Shown here piece after piece: positions 14,101 through 26,400 of a DNA stretch of 64,000 bases. Within the stretch, counting starts at the first letter, position 1, and each line of letters opens with the position of its first letter. Below the pieces are notes generated by a model. It was not told where the DNA came from. It did not search any database and saw only the letters and a list, made by a program, of their open reading frames with translations. The translations under genes were made by a program, and so were the position numbers. Origin of the DNA: Rugalucina vietnamica (lineage: Eukaryota; Mollusca; Bivalvia; Lucinida; Lucinidae); NCBI GenBank assembly GCA_964017185.1, contig OZ024875.1:44102486-44166485 (forward strand). The letters are read 5' to 3'.

Positions 14101-17018
14101 TAAGCCGAATGAGCAGCTATTTTCCCAATAGGTGGCCACTCAGTTACCTTAACTTAACTAAAACTATGAAAACACACATAAGGCGCCAACAGTACAAAAA
14201 AAATTTAAACACCAAGACATAAAACAAAAAGAACCACCACAGAAGCATCGCCTTGGAACGATCAGTAACACAAAGTTACTGGCGGGCTTAAACCGGTTTT
14301 ACAGGCGCCTAACCTCACCCTCAGCTTCCACAGTGGTTCATAACATTTAGTTAGTTCCTCGGCCCTCGTGGTGAATCTCTAACTAGTCAATGAATCATCA
14401 AGAACAAACAAATAAATCATGATAAACATCCTGATGAATCAAATACCAGGACTCACAGATTGAGTAAGCTGCCCGACGATGGAGATCCCTGGTCGCCGAA
14501 TAACCTACTAACTCCGGAACAAAAAGAAAAACACCAGTTGGACCCTGGTGGGCCAAGAATCTTTGCAAATTCAACAAGAAGAAACAGCTAAGGCCATCAG
14601 CAGGATAAATAGTTACGGGGCTAGTCAAAGTTAATAATAATGTCAAAACTTTATCCTCTGAGTATAGTTGCACTTAATATAAGCTGAGGTAAGCAAGGAG
14701 TGAATAAAATGATATTTGTAACCTCATTTACATCATGCTTGAGAGCTATCGTAATTATGCAAATAAGAAACTTGGTACTTCGAATACGAGCAAAGATAGC
14801 ATGCACAAGTGCAGTAAACCACTCTTTGTGTTTGCAGTGGTGGGATGATAACAATTGTCATGCCAGAATTGCCTAACCCATGCTATTCCTAGGCCAAGTC
14901 TCGGGACAAGGAAGTAATGTGACACTGTGTGTCATAGATATGATACGCTGGTACAATTTATGAGAGCCATGATGAAATTTACATATAAGAAACTCAGTAC
15001 TTTGAGACACACAAGTAAAGCTTGCATATATATGTGTGCAGTACTCCCCACTTGGTAAATGAGAATTACTTTTCACTGACAGGATTTGTTGTTAGTACGG
15101 CTCATGTTGCATAAATAGTGTACTGACAATATGTTTAAGATTTTAATTTATAGAATGAGCAGCGACCTCAGTAAAACTACACCAGACATTAGTTTGGATC
15201 TGCTGTGACTTTTCAATTGTATCTGTCTAAACACCAAACAAACACAAGTTTATTTACTTCATAAGTAAAATATAAATGTAAGAAGTCTCATCAAATGATA
15301 AAAAACAGCAGCGGAGCTTAATCAATGAAGTAATGCATTTATGCTAATCACGCAATAACATACATCTTATGATTTTTTACGTACCATACTCAATTTTCGA
15401 TTGTGTAAAATTCTCCAAGTTGTTATATGATACCTTAATGAATGGATGTATGTACAAATTCCTAAGTCAAAGCTAGCATCGCAATGCCAGCACAACCAAG
15501 CAGATGTCTCTACCAGTGCAAGACACCTTTACATAATCAGTGTCTCCACAAAAACGTAAAGATCTTTCGTGTCGAAAGGCTTTAAATTCACAAATATGTT
15601 TTGCATATTCACAAATATGTTGATCACTCTGCTGACAAACCATATCACATGACCATAAACCAAACCGAATGGCAGAGTCACTTCAATGTCCAAACTCCCC
15701 AAGAGTGCCAACACCTCCGTTGCTTATTGTTTAATTAGAGGATTCACGCCCGGAAGTGGAACACTGCGGCTTGGAGTTTGGTCAATGTCAGCCAGTGTCG
15801 TTGTTTGTTTACTCATGTTGGCGTGACGTCGGTCGCATATTGCCATAACGTTAAGCTCGAAAATTTAGCGTTTAGGCTGTTCCGAAATTCCGGTAAGTCT
15901 GATTTAATGTCAAATATCCGGAAAATAAGCAACAGTTTTTTTGGAACTAAAAGACAGATACTTGATTGATAACAAAAATGTAAATATCAGTACTGAAATT
16001 CAGATGTTTAGCTTTCACTGGATGATGAATAACGTCAGTTTTACTGTCTTTGAGAGGCCCTTCGGGCTTCACAGACATCAAAACAGCCTGAATTTCAATC
16101 AATTTATGTTTATCATTAACACACTATTTATTGATCTGGCAGTTTCAAAGAATATATTAGCTTGACAACTAAATTATTGAAGAGAATACGCCCTAAACAG
16201 AGTTTAAACCAAGAAATCAAGCGATGAAATCAAGATAACTTATGTTATCCATATGTAAGGTAATAAAATTTTACCAATACATATTTAATTATTGCTGTTG
16301 TGGCAGCCATCTTGACCACCATCATTATACAATAAATAAAAAGAAAACATAAGTATCAGTCTGACTCATTTGAAATGGCTCTAATTATCATCAATACTCT
16401 TATTTTCAATCATCACTTTTCTCAGGGTCAAAATTAGAAAACACATGAAAAATAATTATTTTGCCCTTACATGACATTGAACCTCAAGTATATAAATCAA
16501 TATCATTTATAAATCCAAACTAACTGACGGCAATAAACACCATAAATGTATCAAATGTTTCTTGTTTAACAAAACTGATCAATTACAATATGAGAAAGTA
16601 CAATAAAATTGGATGTGTATAAAGATTTTAGATGAGGGTAAGTTACTTGTACATGTATCAACTGTTATAGCATTCTCTTGTTTTTGACAGCCATATTGAA
16701 CACCATCTTGAAATGACAAAAACTACAAAATCAAACAGTAGTCTCAAGAAGAACCTAAACGAACTTTATCCCCATCAGAATACCTCTGCCACTGATGTTT
16801 ATACAGACAATTGTAAAAGGGCATGAAAAATAAGCATTTTTTTTGCACTAAAGTGACCTTTGACCTAAATCTGCACCCCTTTGTTGTAACAATTGTTGCT
16901 GATTAAACCTCACAAATGTACTAGATGTAATTTAGGGGTTATTTTGACAAATAAATTGAAAATATTACATAAGATATTGCTGATATGTTGAAATATATGA
17001 AATTTTGCACTTAGTTGA

Positions 17019-17052
<34 letters not shown>

Positions 17053-20000
17053 CTGTTTTACGTCCCTTTCAAGCTTTTTCACTCTTATCGAGACGAATCA
17101 ATCGGTAGGTGGGGCGAAAACCGGAGTACCCGGGGAAAAACCACCTGAAACACCCGCAAGCAGAACTTGGCTTGTCCCACATGTGACTCGTGCCCCTTGC
17201 GAGGCGCGAACCCACAGCGGTGAGATGATCAAATGATTAAGAGCACTGAAGTCAGCGACCTTAACCACTCGGCCACGGGGGCCGCCTTAGTTGACCTTTG
17301 ACCTACTTTTGGGACTCCGGGACATTTTCAGACTTGGCATCCACCCTAGCGTGTATTGTTACACACCAAGGAACACATTTAGCATGGATGCCAAAATGTA
17401 CTCAAAAATGCCAACAGAAAAATATTTTGATGGCTTGGGAGGCCAACTACATGTTATTTTGTTGAATTACGCTTGTTTGTTAGTCAATTTTGAGCTCAAA
17501 TGAACACTTTTTGGCAAGTTTTTTGCTAAAAATAAAGTAATTCAGAAGCATTTTTAGTGTCATTGTTACCACACAGCACATAGAAAACATTGTGACGTAA
17601 GCAAATACTGTGAGATGCACGGGAAAAAGGCTAGAGGAAACATGGTTTTTACCAGATTTTCATAAAAAAACAATATATATATATTGCTCATGAAATATGT
17701 TTGCAAAAGCAGATATATTCATTTTGATTGCATTTCTATGTAGATCACGTGACTTTGTTTTTCATCGGAAAATATTGTGTGATAAAAACAGCGGATCATG
17801 TGATCTCACAGTCATAATGATTATGTTCCAGTTTAATTGCATAACGGATTGGCGTAAAGCTTAATCACACCGTACATACGGCTCGTCAAATTCCAACTGG
17901 TACGTCAAATTCCAGATGTTTATGTCGGCGCGTGCGTTTTGGCGGGTAAGTTATTTTGCTGTATTTTACACAGAATACCTAAACTTTTCATGGTATAATC
18001 TTATTGAGTCTTGTATTTTTTCAGTCTCCATCTGAAGGATCATTGATAATCAACTTTTACAGTGTATTTATCGTTTTATTCTGTCGCTAGGCGACAAAAA
18101 CAATACGCCAAAGTACAGACGGGCGAATGCCATATGATAAGTGAAATTACAGACGGCCGATACGGAAAGTTCCAGACGGTTTATGATACGGGTCTACTAA
18201 AACACTTCTTTGTTAGGCAATAGTCAGTATATGGTTTAATTTGCATCGCTACTAACCATAATTTGCATAAAGAAAACATTACTTGGAAAGGAAATAAAGT
18301 GAAACGACTGTCTTTAAACGATTTTATATGCCGTTTTTTTACGCAAGATGGCCAGGCTGATTGGACTTTTGACTATATAGAAATTTGGAAAAAAAACATG
18401 AAAGCAGATAGTGTGAACATTTGATAATATTCCACATAACTTAACTGATACATATATGGCTACTGCAAAGCAATTGTAAATATTCAAATAGAACACTACG
18501 CGACTCAGTACACGTACATGTATAAGCGCCATGAGACGGGGAATTATTTACGAATAGCACATTGTTTCTAGCTTTAATTATATGCATACCCCTAATTTTG
18601 ATTATAAATTCTGTATGGCATGGGCCGGAACTGAACTGTGCGGTCTGTGCCTGGGCATACCAGGGTTCAATCTGATTGTTGGTTTCCTTATGCGCCAATG
18701 TCCAGGGGCGTTGTTAGGCATCAGGTGTCTTCACGCATTCGCTCGGTTGAGTCTTCGCCCTAGAAACACCATGGCATAACCTGTGCTTTATTTGTTTGCC
18801 AATGTGCTTCTTTGATGGAATTTAATTTTTATACCAACGGAACAAAAACATGTGTTTTTGATTGTTTGAATTGACGCTTTACGTCCCAGTCAACAGATAA
18901 GGTCATGTCGGGACGTTGCCTCTATGGAACGTTTACGCAAAATGAGGATGTCATGACATCCTACAAGTGCTTGAAATATAACCATCCAACTAAGCCAAAA
19001 ATGCTTATACGTATGGATGGTATGACTTGAACCACGTTTTGGGCAAGCTCAGACCAGAGGGGTTCCCCAGTAATCAGATGGTCGGTTAGTAGTGTATAAG
19101 CTTTACCTGGATGTACAAGCAGCCCATCTATTTCTATAGCCCCCATTGGGTGAGTGCCCATATCGCAACCACCTTCAAATACATATACTGATGTACATAT
19201 TGTGCATCCTGCATACTGCCACAGAGTCCGGGGGCTCAAAATTCATCAACATGACACGCGTATGTGTCGGTCGGGGTTCGAGCCCACAACCTCTGGAGGA
19301 TGATGGGAACTAACTACCCACTAGATCACACGACCGCACAACAGGCCTTGGTTAAGGTCGTTGACTATCAGCGCCTTTAAAATAAAATTAACCAAGGATC
19401 AAGAACTGAGACAATCAGGTGGGAATCTTTTTCTGATTATGCCTTTTCCTGATCTTTGCCTGCTTGTACCTTTTCAAACCCCGACCACTATATCACACTT
19501 AAAGTTATACTGTGTTTGAGTGGAAACAAAACAGCAAACACACAAAGTTGAAACAATTTCGAACCAATGTTGATTCAATCAACTTTGAAACAATGTTGCA
19601 GAATCAATGTTTATTCAGTGAATCGTATTGATTCAACAATGTTTAAAGGTTGACCGAAACAACATTATTTTAACATTATTTCAACAATGTGTGTCTTAAA
19701 GTTGATTCTACGGTTTCAACATTTTGTGCAAATGTTGATATATAGTGAATCAATGTCGTGTGTCTTTAAGGTGGCCATTTTCTCTTTACCCATCTATAAC
19801 TGTATGACATCCATAACATTTCCAATTCAAGAAATACAATTTATTTTTTGAACGTATACTTCCAAGTTGACCGCTTAAGAAGGCCAAACAATGCCAGGGT
19901 GCCATGGGTATTTGAAATAATCGCACTCAACACGTCTGATGCGACACGTATCCAAAGTCGTGTCTACGTCTGTTATTTGACGTATCAAAAGCTATTGTCC

Positions 20001-21465
20001 GTCTGGTCTTTCAAGTATAAAGCGACTGTCGTGGTTCGTATCATGTAAAATCACACATGGTTCAAAAGAATGAGCTGCACTATCAATAGTAGTAATTAAT
20101 TTGAATAAAAGCTTAAACCAGGCTTTTAAATAGATACTAAGCTATATATATTCGGGCATGCAACTTTCAATTATTTCTAGTTATGGAGATATTTGGCAAA
20201 AAGTATGGATCTTTCCTGAAAACGTGCCATTTTTAGACTTTCGTGCAATGTTTTCGCCAATCCACGGATAAGCTGACCATGACACCTGTATGTACAGATG
20301 CGTGGAGGTCCACACAAGACTGCCGATTATTATTTTCTTTTGAAACCATTAGCTAAAGTATAATAAAACAAGAAAAAAAACAACAAAACTAATTTAGCCG
20401 CCAAAACGCACGCGCTGACATAAACATCTGGAATTTGACGTACCAGTTGGAATTTGACGAGCCGTATCTACGGTGTGTTAATTATACTCTAAAATAGGCA
20501 AATGAAACCGTATGAGCCGCATCATGAGAAAACCGGATGTTTGCCTATGCGAAAACAAAGGCTCAGACCAGCTTCGCAGTAACTGCGAAGCTAATCAGCG
20601 CCTTTGTTTTCGCTACTCGGATAGTACAATTTCTCTTCTTCTTAAATCCGAAATTTCAAGCTTCTAGCCATCTTCTGTAGCTGCATAGGCCGGTTTGTGT
20701 CAGACCTGTTCGGAAACTCCGAAGACCGGTTTTCGCGGCTTGTATCATACCTCGTGATCTTGCGATTGCTGCGAATGTTTCCACTTTCAGCTCATCATCC
20801 AGAATAATTAAGTCTCCATCAAATTTGCGCTGGCAAAATTGCCTGGCATCGGCCCACGTCCTTGAAGGAGCATAGGAATAGAAGAAGCATATTCCGGTTG
20901 CTTGGTTTTTCTCAAATGCAGGCGGGCAATCTGAAACTGAAAATGATTAAAAAAAATACATTACGAAAACTTGCCCATGCAATAAACAAATATTTTTTAG
21001 CTTTAAAAATTGAAAATTTTCAGTTGAAAAATTTTGATATTTTTTTTTTATTTTTGCTCAAAACATAGTTTGTGGGTATCCGTTAGAACCACCTCGCCGA
21101 GGCGGTTCTAACGAGTACCCACAATCTATGTTTTAGAGCAAAAATAAGAAAAATAGATATACCCCTGCATACCCAAGCTCTACTATATAAAAGTGGGGTT
21201 TAAGGGGGTATTGGTTGCACGGACATGTTTTCCTGATGGGTCGCGGCATAAAACGAGCTTCATTTACAAGGGCACATACCAACTTAGCAAGTTTGGGCAT
21301 TTTGCAGTTGATCAAAGCCTTTGTTTTTATATGGTTGGTAGCTTGTAAATACAATGCAAATGCTGATTCCTTGGGTAGTGAAAAATTAATCGAGGACGGA
21401 AAAAAAACCTAACTATTAAGTTCCCAGGTTCGACATAATCTATTATATGCTGTATAAAAGTGCAA

Positions 21466-21539
<74 letters not shown>

Positions 21540-23364
21540 ACATGGATGTTTTGAATATAAGACAATTAGGTATCATAAGCTGAGTGAGCAGCTACTTAAG
21601 AAACTCAAGTCTTCAACATTACTTATTGTTTTCTTATTTTTAAGATTTATATTAATATGACCAGTTGATATACTTTGATTATGACAGTGTCTGATTTCTG
21701 CTTCACATTTTCTACTTTACAAATTGGTTTACGTCAAATGTATTAGAAAGGTAAAAGTAGGCAATGATAAGGCACAATTAGAAAGAAATTTCCACTCATC
21801 GACAATCAATTACTTGTACTAACCCAGCAGGCACATGACGTCATAATGACGTCAGATCGACGTCGATGCCACATCATGACGTCATATCGACGTTGATATG
21901 ACGTCATTATGACGTCATGTGTCCGCTGGGTTAAGAAAACACAGTCGCAAGGCGAGTGAGCAGCTATTTGCCAAATAAGAGGTCTAACGCTATTAAGTGT
22001 ATTGCAAACAAGAATACGATATCTTGTTCTGTTAACATGTAGTACATGTACTTAGTACATGTAGTACTAAGAACATGTAAACTCTCTCAGCTTTAGATGA
22101 AACATTAACGTCGATTTATCCAATCATCTAAGGGGAGGTAACTCTGTTGATATGATGCTTGTGAATTAGACACAATTCAACAACGGCGATTCAAATATTT
22201 TACGACAGAAAAAGAAAACATATTAAAGCTCATCTTATTATACATGTAAAATTGCGAAATTCCGAAATCACACGGATAAGTGCAAAAACGCACAGGCTAT
22301 GTCATTTGAAACGTCCAGACAACATCAACGCTCATGGCCGGGGAGAATACTAATGAAATTTTATAGCCAATTAAATGTTCTCCTTTAAACTAGCACATAC
22401 CTTCTTTTTCGTTGTTCTTGAAGTCCCAGTCAACTAACTTTCAGTCAAAATATTTGGACGAATCAACCGGGGATTTGGACGAAGCAACCGTATCCTGGAT
22501 ACTGAACTTGAGTCAGTAATATGAGGTGCCCGAGGACGTTACAATTGTAGACGGACACAATTGTTTCCAATGCGTTTGAAGTACCATAAGCCTGGCGTCC
22601 TTTTTATGGGACATAGGCAAACAGTATAACCCCAGATGTGACGCCGCAAAACGCGGCGTCACATCTGGGGCTATTCTGTTTGCACAGAGAAATTTCATCG
22701 AAAAATGAGATAACCAATAAAAGTCACCCCTAACACCCCTAAAATGAAAGTGGACTCACCCATTTGATAAGATGGGCTAAAATTACCTCGAACTTCACAG
22801 AAAAATGCATTCTCTGCCCCGCACATACAATCAGCCAAGCCGTGGTTTTTGCCCTCGTATAAGAGTAAGCACTCTTCTGACCTTCCGTAGATAATATCCG
22901 AGGGTTCACCATAGGCCCAGGCAGCTGTCATGGGTTCTCCATTAATCCACTGCCATTTATAGTTTCCGAAGCCACCAACCCAAACTTGGGGAAAACCTAA
23001 TAAGATACAATTTGTTATATGCATTTTAATATTACATCAGGATAACGTGGCCGTGCAATGTATACCACTTTTACATAGTAAAATTGGGGTATGCAGAGGT
23101 ATATAGTTTTTAAATCACCTGAGCCGAAGGCTTATAGTATGGTAGTCGAGCCGTCGTCCGTCCGTCCGTCCATATTTTCAAACTTAAATATCTCTAAGGG
23201 ACGGACCATATGATTTTCTGGCGGGGGTGGGGGGGGGGGGGGCTGGGTTTTTTTTCTTGAACCATTTATTTTTTCGCTTGGCAAGGAAAACAATTTATTT
23301 ATTTTTTTTCAAACAGACACAGAACCCAAATATTTTTTTTCTCCAATAACCAAAACTTTTCTTT

Positions 23365-23418
<54 letters not shown>

Positions 23419-26400
23419 GGGGGGGGGGGGGAGGAGGGGGGGGGGGTTAACATGTTTAAAACCAGTATTTTATTTTTCGTGCCACATATTCTTCAAATGT
23501 CTCACACATTTCAGTATTAAGCCCATAAATATATTTTATGTTTGATATTATAGTATCAAGGAAGACAGCCGAGGAGTAGAAATAAAATCAAATTAGTGAA
23601 ACATTTTTAGCACTAATAGTGCAAAGGCGAGCGCGGCAGGCAGCAGGGGATTCGAGGCATGCTATCCCGGGAAAATTTTGAAATCTTGGTACAGTTTGGT
23701 GGCATCTGGTGCGTTTTTTTGGTATTTTTTGAGAGTAGATGGAATTGTCTAATCCAGATGATTTCAGAGCATATTTTGGTATTACAAGAGAAAACCCCAT
23801 TTTTTTTTTTTATAAACTCATGAAAATATAAATCTTGCAGATATTTTTTTTCTCATGAAGCTATGTCAGGGTGTTAAGTTCACATTTGTCCGAGCACCAA
23901 ATGTGCGAAGGCTGATGTTTTGAATGTCCATGGTGCGAAGGCAAGTGCCACAGGCACAAAGCCATGCTAGGGGGTACGGGGGCATGCTCCCGCGGGAAAA
24001 TTTTGAAATCTTGGTACAGTTTGGTGGCGTCTGAAGCGGTTTTTTGTACTTTTTGAAAGTAGATAGGGTTCTAGCTGACATGACAAGAGAAACCCCCAGT
24101 TTTTCATAGACTCGTGCAAAAATGAATATCGCAGATTATTTTTCATGAAGCATCATAAGGGGATTGAGTTCACAATTTTTGAGCACTGAAGGTGCAAAGG
24201 CTGAACTTGTGTAAAGGCAAGCGCTGCAGGTGCGAAGCACTGCTATAGGGGATCAGGCAGCATTCTCCGAGGGAAAAATTTTGAAATCCTGGTACTGTTT
24301 TCGTGACACCCAGTGGGTCTTTTTTGTGTTTTCCTCGGCAGACAGAACTGTCTAATGCAGAGTATTTCAAGCACAAAGCCTTGCTAGGGGGGTCCGTGGG
24401 CATGCTCCCCCGGGAAAATTTTGAAATCTTGGTACAGTTTCGTGGCATCTGGTGCGTCTTTTTTGTATTTTTCGTGAGCAGATAGAACTATCTAATCCAC
24501 TTTGTATTTCAGAGCATATTTTTATATCACAAGAGAAACCCCCAGCTTTTTTCATAGACTCATGCAAAAATTTTGATGATCGATTTGCAATGATTGAGGC
24601 AAAATCTTTGTAGTGGCTCCTGGGGCCACCCAGCGGGCACATGACGTCATAATGACGTCATATCAACGTCGATGCGACGTCATGACGTCGCATCGACGTT
24701 GATCTGACGTCATTATGACGTCATGTGCCTGCTGGATACATGTTTGAAAGCTAAGTGCAATTTGGTGACTTTTTTTTGGCATTTTTATGTATTTTGTGAG
24801 CTAGAAGTGCTGTATAATTAGGAACATTGCAAAGTAGGCCTATCTCCTACATTAAAAGAGAAAAGTCTGTTTTTACGGATGTTAGACATAAATCAGCTGT
24901 ACCTGAAGGCATTGGTGTGACTGGCTCAATGCTGTAAGGGCCATTTTTCATGTTGTGCCTCAATTGGTATATGAAAAATGCCATGCCATATCGTAATTTT
25001 CTATAACTTAAGCCTAGGTTACATTTGCCCTACGATTCACTTGCGATGATCGTACGATGCCATTTTTGGCATTTTCGTGCGGTCTCCGCAGGGTGACCCT
25101 ACGATGCCCCTACGATTCTACGGCTTCCTACGGCTTCCTACGACTTCCTACGGCTTCCTACGATCTCCGTAGCCTCTACGATTTTGTAGTAGTCTGCACT
25201 TTTACAAAGTTTAAAAATCGTAAGACCGTAGCCCGTAGACACGTCGTAGGTAGCATCATCGTACGGGCGCCTTACGGAAACCCTGCGATGATCGTGCGGT
25301 CACAGCACGGTTTTATGATAATTTGGGGACTAAAATAATCTAGATAATCGTAGACCTTTAGGGTGATCGTGCGGCATCCGTACGGTTATATCACAAGTTT
25401 ATTAAAATCGTACGGACACCTAACATTATGCGGCTATCGTAGGGAGACCGCAAGAAATCGTAAGGACTTCTCACGGCCATCGCACGAGCTCCGTAAGATT
25501 TCAACTTAAAGTGTGCGGAGACCCTTTGATTTCCCTACGATCTCCAAACAGTTCCGACTCAGGACATCGAAGAAAGCTAGAACAAGAAATCGAACGATGC
25601 CCGTATGAATTGTTAACACCTACGTCGTAGTCCATGATCACATTCGATTTTTAAAAAATCGTAGGGAAATCGCGGACCGAAAAATCGTACAATGATCGGG
25701 GCAAATGTAACCTACTAGGCAGGACCCCTTGCGGCCTCCCTACGATCACTGTACGATTTTTGTTCTCAAATTATCATTTAAAAAAATCGTGCGGTGACCG
25801 CGCGATTATCGCAGGGTATCCGTACGGTGCCCGTGTGATGCCCTACGACGTGTCTACGGTCTACGGTCTTACGATTTTAAAATTTGTAATAGTGCAGACT
25901 ATTACAAGATCGTAGAGGCTACGGAGATCGCAGGAAGTCGTAGAATCGTAGGGACATCGTAAGGTCACCCTGCGGAGGCCGCACGAAAATGCAAAAAATG
26001 ACATAGTACGATCATCGCAAGCTAATCGTAGGCCAAATGTAACCAAGGCATCAGTCAGAAGTCCAAGGGACTCCGTACGATATCCACTAACAGTCTGCGG
26101 AGACCCGCTACGACTACCGTGCGGCCTCCTTGCGTTTTGTATCAAAACGTATATGGACTCCGTACGGACAACGCACGGGATCCGTACGATATCTACGTAC
26201 TATCTGCGGAGACATACGACTGCCGTACGATCGCCTTGCGTTTTTGTATGAGAACGTCGACAAATGGCAGATCAAAAAATCGCACGATGCCCGTATGAAT
26301 TGTTAACACATACGTCGTAGCCCACGATCTCCTACGATGTCTAAAAATCGTAGAGAAAATCGCAGACCGAAAAATCGTACGATGATCGGGGCAAATGTAA

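Noticed and set aside
15725..16165. CpG-richer patch with open frames as an independent gene start
   Set aside because: No protein similarity or convincing splice sites. It lies in the lectin intron, and a promoter there is only a possibility.
21460..21660. Poly-methionine open frame
   Set aside because: Simple (GAT)n repeat.
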